Shown here piece after piece: positions 1-7,677 of a stretch of DNA of 19,802 bases. Source of the DNA: an uncultured Chloroflexota bacterium (GTDB taxonomy: Bacteria > Chloroflexota > UBA4733); NCBI GenBank assembly GCA_937967325.1, contig CALBSQ010000341.1, forward strand, positions 1 to 19,802, read 5' to 3'. Every line of letters starts with the position of its first letter. The first letter of the stretch is position 1. Under the pieces are notes generated by a model. The model worked only from the letters and a program-made list of their open reading frames with translations. It was not told the origin of the DNA and did not search any database. The translations under genes and the position numbers were made by a program.

Positions 1-12
1 GTGCCGTACTCT

Positions 13-50
13 GGCGGCGGGTACCCACTTGTGGGTGCGCAGTCGCCGCC
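13..50. repeat. GC-rich nested hairpin at window edge
   Basis: An inner stem pairs ACCCAC (23-28) with GTGGGT (31-36), and an outer stem pairs GGCGGCG (13-19) with CGCCGCC (44-50). No T-run follows, so it is not an obvious intrinsic terminator. It looks like an intergenic palindromic repeat, possibly extending beyond the left edge. Nothing in 1-140 looks coding. Confidence 0.35.
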
Positions 51-97
51 CCCGGCAATTCATTCACCACCTATTGTTTCCTTATCTGAACCTAACG

Positions 98-118
98 GCG
101 CGGGACGCCCGCGCTCCG
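98..118. repeat. Solo arm of palindromic repeat family A
   Basis: The 18 bases CGGGACGCCCGCGCTCCG at 101-118 are identical to part of the right arm of the inverted repeat at 3363-3480. The arm contains a short palindrome, GCGCGGG (98-104) against CCCGCGC (108-114). The partner arm is not seen, so this is a fragment or continues outside the window. It lies just beyond the 3' end of the dipeptidase gene. Confidence 0.6.
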
Positions 119-140
119 GCACGCTGCATTGATCGTTCGC

Positions 141-1202
141 TCACCCGCCCCAAGCTTTCCTCAAGAGGCGCAGCCAGTTCTCGTGCATAATGTCCTGCAC
201 GTCGGCCTCCGCGTAGCCGCGGCCGCGCAGGAGGTCGGGAATCTTCTGCAAGTCGGCGATCGTGTCGAGGTCGCGCGGGGACTGCTCGGTGCCGTAGCCG
301 CCGTCCAGGTCCGTCCCGATGGCGGAATGCTTGCTGTTGCCGGCAATCTGACAGACGTGGTCGATGTGGTCCACCACGTCGGTCAAGCCGACCACGCTGC
401 GATTCGTCTCCCCGCGCACCCAGCCGGGGTAGAGCATCCAATCGTCCATCGCCGCGCCGATCACGGCGTCGCGATGGACGAGCCGCTTGATCTGGTCGTC
501 GGTGAGCTGCCGGTCGCCGGGAACCAGAGCGCGGCAGTTGTGGTGGCTGGCAAGCACCGTGCCGCCGAAGGCGTCCAGCGCTTCGTCGAAGCTCTGGTCG
601 GCCAGGTGCGTCACATCCAGGAGCATGCCCACCTGCTCCATCGCCTGCAGCAGCGGCTTCCCCAGCGGCGTGAGTCCGCCGGTGGTACCGGTACCGTGGG
701 CATAGGTGCTCACCCCATAATGGGTCAGCCCCACAATGCGCAGGCCGCTCTCATACCAGGCCGGTACCGTATCCGGGGAGACGATCGGATCGGCGCCCTC
801 CATGCTTATTATAAAGCCCAGCGGCTCCTCGGGACCGGCGCCGGACTGCCAGGCCGCCGCGTGTCGGTCGAGCGTCTGGCGATCAGCAATGACCCGGCAC
901 ACGCCGTCCGCCTCTAGTTGGCGATAGTAGGCCAGTTGTCCCATGGCTGCCGCGTAGGCGATGTCGGCGGTGCGGTAGCCGGAGAGGGGATTCCCTTCGC
1001 GGCTCACCCGCGCGATCAACGTGGCGATCGACAGCCCGACGCTGCCGCAGCGCAGGTCTGGGAAGGAGACGGTTGACGCGGCGCGTCCCTTGCCCGTCAT
1101 GCCGGCCTCCAGACGGCGCATCTCGCCGACGGAGACCCGCAAGTCCCGGTTCCAGTTCAGGGCGTTCATCGCCAGGTCTAAGTGCGCATCGATGACAAAC
1201 AT
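141..1202 (-). CDS. Membrane dipeptidase family protein (peptidase M19)
   Basis: Probable zinc-dependent dipeptidase of the renal dipeptidase family (M19), which hydrolyses dipeptides. Numbering from the GTG one codon upstream, the metal and active-site signatures run in family order: DAHLDL (H8, D10), MEGADP (E136), DVTH (H200), ASHHN (H221 or H222) and GTDLDGG (D299). The protein ends in an NWLRLLRKAW helix typical of the family. About 353 residues is normal length. The frame opens GTG-ATG at 1205/1202; I chose the ATG because an AGGA lies about 8 bases before it. There is no signal peptide or membrane segment, so it is probably cytoplasmic. It is divergent from trpB2 across about 100 bp with a possible shared promoter. 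Substrate cannot be read from the sequence; M19 members also act on D-amino-acid dipeptides and beta-lactams. Confidence 0.9.
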   Translation of the reverse strand: MFVIDAHLDLAMNALNWNRDLRVSVGEMRRLEAGMTGKGRAASTVSFPDLRCGSVGLSIATLIARVSREGNPLSGYRTADIAYAAAMGQLAYYRQLEADGVCRVIADRQTLDRHAAAWQSGAGPEEPLGFIISMEGADPIVSPDTVPAWYESGLRIVGLTHYGVSTYAHGTGTTGGLTPLGKPLLQAMEQVGMLLDVTHLADQSFDEALDAFGGTVLASHHNCRALVPGDRQLTDDQIKRLVHRDAVIGAAMDDWMLYPGWVRGETNRSVVGLTDVVDHIDHVCQIAGNSKHSAIGTDLDGGYGTEQSPRDLDTIADLQKIPDLLRGRGYAEADVQDIMHENWLRLLRKAWGG

Positions 1203-1248
1203 CACACCATCCTGCCCTCGTCACTCACGCCATGCCGGCGCTGTGCAG

Positions 1249-1255
1249 TACTATA
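1249..1255. promoter_or_regulatory. Possible shared -10 element of a divergent promoter
   Basis: TACTAT on the plus strand (1249-1254) and TATAGT on the minus strand (1255-1250) are the same near-symmetric bases. Starts would fall about 47 bp before trpB2 and about 41 bp before the dipeptidase ATG. Neither direction has a good -35 at 16-18 bp, so confidence is low. Confidence 0.3.
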
Positions 1256-1307
1256 CGCAAGTTGACGCAGCCGCGCAGGCGTTTACCCCAGCAGAGAAGG
1301 CGGCGCT

Positions 1308-2681
1308 ATGGACGACTCCGTGAAGTACCTCCTGTCCGAACGTGACATCCCCGAGGCCTGGTACAACATCGTCCCTGACTTGCCGGCGCCACCGGACCCC
1401 GTGTTGCATCCGGGCACCGGACAACCTATCGGGCCCGCTGACCTGGCGCCGTTGTTCCCCATGGCGCTGATCCAACAGGAAGTCAGCGCGGAGCGTTGGG
1501 CGCCGATCCCCGAGGAAGTGCGCGACATCTATCGGCTCTGGCGACCGACGCCGCTGCTGCGCGCGCGCCGGCTGGAAAAGGCGCTGGATACTCCCGCGCG
1601 CATCTTCTACAAATACGAAGGAGTCAGCCCGGCCGGCAGCCACAAGCCCAATACCGCCGTTGCGCAGGCGTACTACAACAAGCAAGACGGTGTTAAGCGC
1701 CTCGCCACGGAGACCGGAGCCGGCCAGTGGGGCAGCGCCCTGGCGCTGGCCTGCAGCTTCTTCCAGCTCGAGTGCAAGGTCTACATGGTGAAGGTTTCCT
1801 ACCAGCAGAAGCCCTACCGGCGATCGCTGATGGAGGCTTGGGGCGCTTCGGTGGTCCCCAGCCCCAGCAACGATACGGTCTACGGCCGTAGCCTGCTGGA
1901 GCGGGAGCCGGACTCGCCCGGCAGTCTGGGCATCGCTATCAGTGAAGCAGTGGAGGATGCCGCCGGACGAGCGGACACCCACTACTCACTGGGCTCCGTG
2001 CTGAACCACGTCCTGCTGCACCAGACGGTGATCGGGTTGGAAGCGAAGAAGCAACTAGAACTGGCGGGGGCCTATCCGGACGTGGTGATCGGCTGCGCCG
2101 GCGGCGGCTCCAACTTCGCCGGCCTGTCCTTCCCCTTCGTGGCGGACAAGCTGAAAGGCGACAAGCCTAACCTGCGCATCATCGCCGTCGAGCCTGCCGC
2201 TTGCCCAACGCTCACCAAGGGCGTCTACACCTACGACTTCGGCGACACTGCCGGCATGACGCCACTGGTCAAGATGTACACGCTGGGACACAGCTTCGTG
2301 CCGGCAGGCATTCACGCCGGCGGCCTGCGCTATCACGGTATGTCTCCGCTGGTCAGTGCCCTGCACCGGCACGGCGTGATCGAGGCCCAGGCGCCGCATC
2401 AGACAGCTTGTTTCGCGGCGGCGATCACCTTTGCCCGCAGCGAAGGCATCGTTCCCGCGCCGGAGACCTCGCACGCCATCAAGGTAGCCATCGACGAGGC
2501 CGTCGCCGCCAAGGAGAGCGGCGAGGCGCGAACGATCCTGTTCAACTTCTCCGGCCACGGCAATTTTGATATGCAAGCCTACGACGACTACCTGGCAGGG
2601 CGTCTCCAGGACTATGCCTACCCCAGCGAAAAGGTGGCGGCGGCGCTGGCCGGCCTGCCCAAGGTTGGGGCCGGTACATAG
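1308..2681 (+). CDS. trpB2: Tryptophan synthase beta chain, TrpB2 type
   Basis: PLP-dependent enzyme condensing indole with serine to give tryptophan. The PLP lysine is K113 in GSHKPNTA. The catalytic-glutamate motif is ETGAGQWG (E135), with the W typical of TrpB2 rather than the H of TrpB1. The phosphate-binding loop GCAGGGSNFAG starts at residue 262, and AGGLRYHG near the C-terminal third is also TrpB2-like. At 457 residues it is longer than TrpB1 (about 400), as usual for TrpB2, which carries an N-terminal extension. The ATG at 1308 has GAGAAGG about 8 bases upstream. No trpA or other trp gene is near, which fits the stand-alone indole-scavenging role proposed for TrpB2. The next gene starts 11 bp downstream, suggesting cotranscription. 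Confidence 0.95.
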   Translation: MDDSVKYLLSERDIPEAWYNIVPDLPAPPDPVLHPGTGQPIGPADLAPLFPMALIQQEVSAERWAPIPEEVRDIYRLWRPTPLLRARRLEKALDTPARIFYKYEGVSPAGSHKPNTAVAQAYYNKQDGVKRLATETGAGQWGSALALACSFFQLECKVYMVKVSYQQKPYRRSLMEAWGASVVPSPSNDTVYGRSLLEREPDSPGSLGIAISEAVEDAAGRADTHYSLGSVLNHVLLHQTVIGLEAKKQLELAGAYPDVVIGCAGGGSNFAGLSFPFVADKLKGDKPNLRIIAVEPAACPTLTKGVYTYDFGDTAGMTPLVKMYTLGHSFVPAGIHAGGLRYHGMSPLVSALHRHGVIEAQAPHQTACFAAAITFARSEGIVPAPETSHAIKVAIDEAVAAKESGEARTILFNFSGHGNFDMQAYDDYLAGRLQDYAYPSEKVAAALAGLPKVGAGT

Positions 2682-2692
2682 CGCCAGGATTC

Positions 2693-5600
2693 TTGCGCCT
2701 GGTCGCTCCCGCCACCGGTGATGCGGCCGGCGCCTCGGTGTCGCCCAACAAGCGTGCTGAGGCGGGCCATCTTTGGGCGCCGGCGATGGCGCTGCTGTTG
2801 TGTCTGCCGGCGCTACTTCCACTGCTCCAGCCTGGGTTCGTGGAGGGACACGACGGCGTCGAGCACCTCTTTCGCGTGCTGGCACTGGAGACCGGCTGGC
2901 GGAACGGCATTCTCCTGCCGCGCTGGGTGCCGGAGCTCGCGCTGGGGTTCGGCTATCCCTTCTTCGGCGTGTACTCTCCGCTGTCCTACGTGGTCCCGGC
3001 GCTCAGCACGCTCCTGGGCGCCTCACCCGTGGTGGGAGTCAAGATCGGCGTTGCGCTCGCGTTGCTCACGGCAGGGCTGGGCGCCTACAGCGCCGCTAGC
3101 CGGCTCGCCGGCCGAACCGCCGGAATCGTGGCTGCCGTCACCTACGTGTATGCCCCCTATACACTGGCCAACGCCTACGTCCGGCTGGACCTCGCGGAGC
3201 TCACCGCCATGGCCTGCGCCGCGCTGGGCCTGGCGGCCGTGATCCGCATAACTCACCATCCGCCCCGCGAAACGGACGATTCATCTGCTCTCGCCACCAT
3301 GGTCGATACTCCGTCGGCAGACCCAATGCGGCAATCGAACGAACGGCAAGAGCAGCCCACGGCACGGAGCGCGGGCGTCCCGCCCGCCCCGGTCACAGCC
3401 TCTTGGAGAATGCGGACTAGAGGGGCATATGTTGCTGCCAGAGGACAAGGCGAGGGCGGGCGGGACGCCCGCGCTCCGTGGGATGCGCCTTACTCGCGAT
3501 CGCGGGCCAGGCTCCGCGAGATGCTTCCCGTGATAATGCAGTCCGGCCGCGTCAACAGCAGACCTATCGCCTTGGCAGCCGCGGCGCTGGCCACGCTGCC
3601 GCTGGCGCACGACCTGAGCGTGCTCACCTTCTTGCCCACCTTTGCCGCTGTCGGCATTGCGGCTTTGGTGACGGGGTTGACCAGACGGACCATTCGGGAG
3701 ACGGTCCTGCCGTTGCTTGCTGCGCTCCTACTCGGCGGCGCGCTGGCGGCATTCTTCCTGCTGCCCGCGATTCTCTGGCAATCGTGGACCAAGCTGGCCC
3801 TGATTCCACAGGACCCCGCCTTCTTCCAGAAGCTGCTGGACGTGCCTGCGCTCCTGCAGCGTCATTTCGCCGTGCCTGGATGGGGCTGGTTTGGTACCGA
3901 AGCCGGGGTTGGCCTGTGGAACTTCAGCGTAGCGCCTAGTCGCGTCGGCGAGCTGGGCGCCGGACCTAGCTCCCTGGCCTGGCTGGCGCTGCCCGCTGCC
4001 CTGATCGGCTGGCGCCGACTGCCCGACCGAGCGCGAGCGCCGGCCGGCGCGCTCCTCGTCGCCTTGGCGTTCTCGACGCTGGCGATGACGACCGTCTCCG
4101 GGCCGCTGTGGCAGGTGTTCCCTCACCTGACGCTGCTGCAGTTCCCGTGGCGATTCGACGGCCCCTTGTGCCTCGATTCGGCGATCGTCCTGGGCCTGGT
4201 AACGACGGCAATCCCGGCCAGGGCGCGAGCGGCACTGAGCGCGCTCCTGATGGTGGCGGCGCTCGTGCCGGCCGGGCTGTACCTGCGTCCTGCCGCGGTG
4301 TCACTGCTGCCCAACTCGGTGACATGGCCCGCTCAGCTTCGTCGTGAGCTGGTCGGCGGCTACGGCACGACCGGCAGCGGGCTGTTCCTGCCGCGCTGGG
4401 TAGACACGCCGGCGCCCCAGGGGAGCTTCGTCACGTCATCTCCGAGTGAGGCGGCTAATCTCCAGATCTTGGCGATGAGCGGCCGCGCCGGCAGCATAGA
4501 TCTTCGCTACAGCGCACCGCGGCCGGTGTCGCTCACGCTGGGCGCCTGGTACTTCCCGAGCTGGACGGCGCAGGCCGACGGCCAGGAGGTTACGGTGCGC
4601 GCGGACACTGCCGGTCTGCTCCAAGTTGCCCTACCCGCGGGCACGCATCACCTGGTGGTTGCCCAGGGATTGACCTGGCCCGAGAAAGTTGGCGATGCCG
4701 TCTCCCTCGTTGGTCTGGTAGCCCTGGCCGGCCTATTGGCGGGGAGCGCGTCGTGGGGGCGTCCCAGGCGACGATCGCGGTTGGCCGCGGTCGTCTTGGC
4801 CGCTGGCGCTCTCCTCGCCTTGGCTGCGGCGGCACTCCTCGCTCGCGCCGGCTCACCACCGGTCTGGTCGCTTCCAGCGCATGGTGCAGAAACCGCGCCG
4901 CTCGGGGCGGTGGCCTGGCGATTGGAGCAGTCCGCGCCGTGGGGGACCCGGCCGGTGCTGGAAGTCGCCTGGCTACTGCATCAGACGCCGGCCAGCGATC
5001 AACAGATCACCGTGGCGCTGCGCGCGCCCAACGGCCAGATCGTTGCTAGGCGTCAGCAATATCCACACTTTGGCACGGTACACACGGCCGGCTTGCCCGC
5101 GGGGATGCTCCTGCTTGACCAGCTCGATCTGCCGACGCCGCTGTCGCCGTGCGCGGAACCGTATGAGATCGCCGTGGGAATGGGCGACGCTGGTCAACCT
5201 GCCCCATTGACCACGCTTGGCAGCGCCCGACTGCCTTGCGGCCCGACCGCGCCGCCCACTGTTGCTCGGGTCGATGTCGCGAGCGTGATCGGACTGCAGG
5301 CGGGTCGTCTCCCAAGGCTCACGCCCGGAGCGCCGGTCACGCTCGACGCGAGCGTCCTGGCGCCCGGACCGACCGCCACTGATGATCTCATCGGGCTCCA
5401 ACTGCTGAGCCATAGCGGGACCGCCGTTGCCGGCACGCAGAGCTATGGCAATGTGGACCTGCGCTTCAGCACGTTGTGGCAGCCGGGCCAGCGCGTGCCA
5501 TATCACCTGCGGCTTGCCGTCCCTGCCAACCTGCCGGTCGGCTTGTACACACTGAGCCTCGACCTGTTTTCGCCGGAGAACGGCTCCATTCAGGCGGTGA

Positions 5601-6103
5601 CGGACGCATCGTCGCCCGACACGACACCACGGCCGCATCTGACCGTGGCCACCGTGAAGGTCGCGGCGCCGCGGCTGGCCGGAGCCGATTCGACGGTCCG
5701 CTTTGGATCGGACATTGGGCTGCTGCAGCCCGCGCACACCGGAGATCAGGCGCCGGTGCTGCGCGCCCAATCAGGAGCAATGCTCACCGTGCCGCTCCGT
5801 TGGTACGCGCTGGACGCACCACCGGCCGACTACACCGTTTTCATCCACCTCATCGACGTTGCCGGTCGGTTGGTAGACCAGATGGACGGACCGCCATTGG
5901 GAGGAGCTTATCCGACCTCGGTCTGGGACTCACAAGAAGCTGTGGATGATCCCAGGACGTTGACGGTGCCCGTGAATCTTCCTCCCGGCCGTTACCGAGT
6001 GCAAGCCGGCTGGTATCTTCCTTCTAACGGCGCGCGCCTCGCCGTCACACCCGCCGCGCCGGACAATGCCGTCACTATTGCTCAGGTTGATGTCGAACTG
6101 TAG
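2693..6103 (+). CDS. Large polytopic membrane protein, PTPS-related family, with periplasmic C-terminal domains
   Basis: A 1136-residue protein resembling the '6-pyruvoyl-tetrahydropterin synthase-related' membrane family, despite no PTPS enzyme domain. About a dozen hydrophobic segments fill roughly residues 30-560, another pair lies near 670-730, and the rest is soluble and beta-rich. The first external loop has EGHDGVEHLFR (residues 51-61) and GYPFFGVYSP (87-96), reminiscent of GT-C glycosyltransferase-type membrane proteins with an acidic first loop. The C-terminal region has YTVFIHLIDVAG and PTSVWD, a beta-sandwich pattern I associate with envelope glycosyltransferase-like proteins. Transfer of lipid-linked sugars is inference. 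The start is TTG 2693 with a weak CAGGA; GTG 2738 or ATG 2786 are alternatives. Residues about 186-289 are a hydrophilic in-frame insert carrying repeat family A. Confidence 0.75.
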   Translation: MRLVAPATGDAAGASVSPNKRAEAGHLWAPAMALLLCLPALLPLLQPGFVEGHDGVEHLFRVLALETGWRNGILLPRWVPELALGFGYPFFGVYSPLSYVVPALSTLLGASPVVGVKIGVALALLTAGLGAYSAASRLAGRTAGIVAAVTYVYAPYTLANAYVRLDLAELTAMACAALGLAAVIRITHHPPRETDDSSALATMVDTPSADPMRQSNERQEQPTARSAGVPPAPVTASWRMRTRGAYVAARGQGEGGRDARAPWDAPYSRSRARLREMLPVIMQSGRVNSRPIALAAAALATLPLAHDLSVLTFLPTFAAVGIAALVTGLTRRTIRETVLPLLAALLLGGALAAFFLLPAILWQSWTKLALIPQDPAFFQKLLDVPALLQRHFAVPGWGWFGTEAGVGLWNFSVAPSRVGELGAGPSSLAWLALPAALIGWRRLPDRARAPAGALLVALAFSTLAMTTVSGPLWQVFPHLTLLQFPWRFDGPLCLDSAIVLGLVTTAIPARARAALSALLMVAALVPAGLYLRPAAVSLLPNSVTWPAQLRRELVGGYGTTGSGLFLPRWVDTPAPQGSFVTSSPSEAANLQILAMSGRAGSIDLRYSAPRPVSLTLGAWYFPSWTAQADGQEVTVRADTAGLLQVALPAGTHHLVVAQGLTWPEKVGDAVSLVGLVALAGLLAGSASWGRPRRRSRLAAVVLAAGALLALAAAALLARAGSPPVWSLPAHGAETAPLGAVAWRLEQSAPWGTRPVLEVAWLLHQTPASDQQITVALRAPNGQIVARRQQYPHFGTVHTAGLPAGMLLLDQLDLPTPLSPCAEPYEIAVGMGDAGQPAPLTTLGSARLPCGPTAPPTVARVDVASVIGLQAGRLPRLTPGAPVTLDASVLAPGPTATDDLIGLQLLSHSGTAVAGTQSYGNVDLRFSTLWQPGQRVPYHLRLAVPANLPVGLYTLSLDLFSPENGSIQAVTDASSPDTTPRPHLTVATVKVAAPRLAGADSTVRFGSDIGLLQPAHTGDQAPVLRAQSGAMLTVPLRWYALDAPPADYTVFIHLIDVAGRLVDQMDGPPLGGAYPTSVWDSQEAVDDPRTLTVPVNLPPGRYRVQAGWYLPSNGARLAVTPAAPDNAVTIAQVDVEL
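3363..3480. repeat. Palindromic repeat family A inside a coding sequence
   Basis: Perfect inverted arms of 27 bp (3363-3389 and 3454-3480) flank a 64-bp centre. The arms contain GCGGGCGTCCCGCC and its complement. Read in the host frame they encode ARSAGVPPA and GGRDARAPW, peptides that recur where this repeat type is translated. The same arm occurs alone at 98-118. The host reading frame stays open across the whole element. Confidence 0.9.
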
Positions 6104-6129
6104 CGCCCGCGATATGGGGGGAAGCTGCC

Positions 6130-6546
6130 GTGCGGTGGCGCATGCCTATCTTCATCGTGCTGCGCTCGCGGCCAACGGCGATCGTCGTGCTCGTGATCCT
6201 GACGGTGGCGCTCATTGCTGCCACGGCGCTGCAGGTTGATGCCCACCGGGAGTTCACGCTTATCGTGGCGCCGCAACCCGCAAATCTGGCCGAGTCGGTC
6301 AAGGTAACGGCGTTGTCCGGCGGTTTCGTCTGGCAGCGAACGGTCAGTGATACGACGCCGATTGCTGTCTTTCTTTTGCAACGCGGCGACTATCTCATCG
6401 ACGCAACGGCCAATTCGATCGGGCGTAATCAGGATTGGCGATTCAGCTCGGCCACCATCTCAGTCCACGGCAACGTACGGATCGTCGTCGGCGGCGGCTA
6501 CGACTTCGAAGGACGTCCGTACCCCGACCGCAACGCCTTCCCCTGA
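6130..6546 (+). CDS. Small membrane-anchored protein of unknown function
   Basis: I do not recognise this 138-residue protein. A basic N-terminus is followed by one strong hydrophobic segment at about residues 14-38. A predicted extracytoplasmic domain of about 100 residues follows, with alternating hydrophobic residues suggesting a beta-sandwich and a Gly-rich VVGGGYDFEG near the end. The segment could be a signal anchor or an uncleaved signal peptide. The start is GTG 6130 with GGGGGAAG just upstream; ATG 6142 is the alternative. It follows the large membrane protein by 26 bp on the same strand, so the two probably share a transcript and a place at the cell surface. Confidence 0.6.
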   Translation: MRWRMPIFIVLRSRPTAIVVLVILTVALIAATALQVDAHREFTLIVAPQPANLAESVKVTALSGGFVWQRTVSDTTPIAVFLLQRGDYLIDATANSIGRNQDWRFSSATISVHGNVRIVVGGGYDFEGRPYPDRNAFP

Positions 6547-6615
6547 TCCGTTGACTCCAGGTCGCGCTGGATGTTCCTTTAGTGGTGCATCCATCAAGCC
6601 GGGGCGCCTTTTCAG

Positions 6616-6725
6616 TGTCATCCTGAGCGCAGCGAAGGACCCCTGGCCTGGCCGTCCGCGCTGCACGGGGCCGCATGGCCGTTGGTCTGGCCTGCCAGGG
6701 GTCCTTCGCTGCGCTCAGGATGACA
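6616..6725. repeat. Palindromic repeat family B between convergent genes
   Basis: Perfect 32-bp inverted arms (6616-6647 and 6694-6725) flank a 46-bp centre. Each arm contains CCTGAGCGCAGCGAAGGACC or its complement. A partial third copy, CTCAGGATGACA, follows at 6734-6745. The element fills most of the 251-bp gap 6547-6797 between two convergent genes, where nothing else is visible. It could act as a two-way transcription barrier, but there is no clear T-run. Confidence 0.9.
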
Positions 6726-6797
6726 GGGGGAAGCTCAGGATGACAACGGGCGGACGGCGCCTCACGCGAAGCTCCCTGAATATGGTGGACGCACCAT

Positions 6798-7565
6798 CTA
6801 GGTCGAGCCCGCCCGCCGATCCAGCACACCACGCAGTAGGTCGGGGCGATCCGTGGTGATGGCATCCAACTGCTGGCCTACAAACAGGTCCATATCGTTG
6901 ACATCGTTGACCGTCCAGACGGCGATGCCGAGACCACTCGCCTTGGTCACGGATCGATGTGCCGGCTGAAGGTATTTGCGTTCAAGCCCGAGGAAGGACG
7001 CCCCCGCGGAACTGGCCAGCGCGGCTAGCGCCTTCGGGTCGCGGCGCAGCGACGATGGGAGGGTTCGGCTTGTGGCCAGCAGGCCGAGTGGCAGGTTAGG
7101 GAGAAGGCGGCGCAGCCGCCGCACCGTCTCCCAGTCAAAGCTGATAATCTGTGCTGAGTCCAGACTGCCCTCGCGGGTCAGGGTGTCTACAACCGCTTGC
7201 TCAATGCCTTCGTATCGTACACCAGCACATGTCTTGACTTCGATTTGGATCGCGCATCGTCCGCGCGCAAGCTGGAGCACGTCAGCGAGCGTTGGGATGC
7301 GCTGCGGGCGAAAAGAGTCGCCAGCAAAGCGCACCGAAGCGTTCAGCTTGCGCAGTTCGGAAAGGGTCAGTTGTCCGACGTTGCCCATGCCATCCGTAGT
7401 CCGGCTAACGTCGGGGTCATGGATGACGACCAACTGACCATCCCGGCTCATGTGGACGTCACATTCCACGGCGTCAGCGCCGGCCACGATTCCGGCGTCA
7501 AAGGCGGCGAGCGTGTTCTCCGGCGCCAGCCCGGCCGCGCCGCGATGCCCGACCACGCGTGTCAT
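6798..7565 (-). CDS. Glycerophosphodiester phosphodiesterase (GDPD family)
   Basis: Hydrolyses glycerophosphodiesters to sn-glycerol 3-phosphate and an alcohol, normally with Ca or Mg. The GDPD signature is complete. From the ATG at 7565, it has GHRG (H7, R8), PENT (E16), ECDVH (E34, D36), IHD (H49, D50), and an IQIEVK strand further on. The length of 255 residues is typical of the compact cytoplasmic UgpQ type, with no signal peptide. The frame extends 15 codons upstream to ATG 7610, but the extra MERRDARTRVLGLPP precedes the first beta strand without family support, so I prefer 7565. It is divergent from yvcK and faces no ugp transporter genes, so a role in phospholipid turnover is inference. 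Confidence 0.9.
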   Translation of the reverse strand: MTRVVGHRGAAGLAPENTLAAFDAGIVAGADAVECDVHMSRDGQLVVIHDPDVSRTTDGMGNVGQLTLSELRKLNASVRFAGDSFRPQRIPTLADVLQLARGRCAIQIEVKTCAGVRYEGIEQAVVDTLTREGSLDSAQIISFDWETVRRLRRLLPNLPLGLLATSRTLPSSLRRDPKALAALASSAGASFLGLERKYLQPAHRSVTKASGLGIAVWTVNDVNDMDLFVGQQLDAITTDRPDLLRGVLDRRAGST

Positions 7566-7621
7566 CGGCGGTAGTCCCAACACCCTAGTCCTGGCATCGC
7601 GGCGCTCCATCGTCCAACGGG

Positions 7622-7632
7622 TATGCTAGCAT
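7622..7632. promoter_or_regulatory. Possible symmetric divergent -10 element
   Basis: ATGCTAGCAT (7623-7632) is a perfect 10-bp palindrome and presents TAGCAT, a TAnnnT -10-like hexamer, on both strands. It lies between the GDPD gene and yvcK. Starts near 7639 (plus) and 7616 (minus) would give leaders of about 39 and 51 bases. An extended -10-like TGTTATTGT on the minus strand (7644-7636) is an alternative for the GDPD gene. No convincing -35 is seen on either side. Confidence 0.3.
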
Positions 7633-7677
7633 CGCACAATAACAGCCGGGGTGTGAGGGTGGCGGAAGGGGGAGCGT

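Noticed and set aside
129..917. Long open frame on the plus strand opposite the dipeptidase gene
   Set aside because: It is antisense to a protein with a full M19 signature; the frame is open because of high GC and has no recognisable motifs.
1251..1982. Minus-strand open frame opposite trpB2
   Set aside because: It mirrors the TrpB2 coding region, with Arg/Gly-rich low-complexity composition and no family features.
2055..2885. Minus-strand open frame across the trpB2 end and next gene start
   Set aside because: It spans two real plus-strand genes and has no motif or plausible ribosome site.
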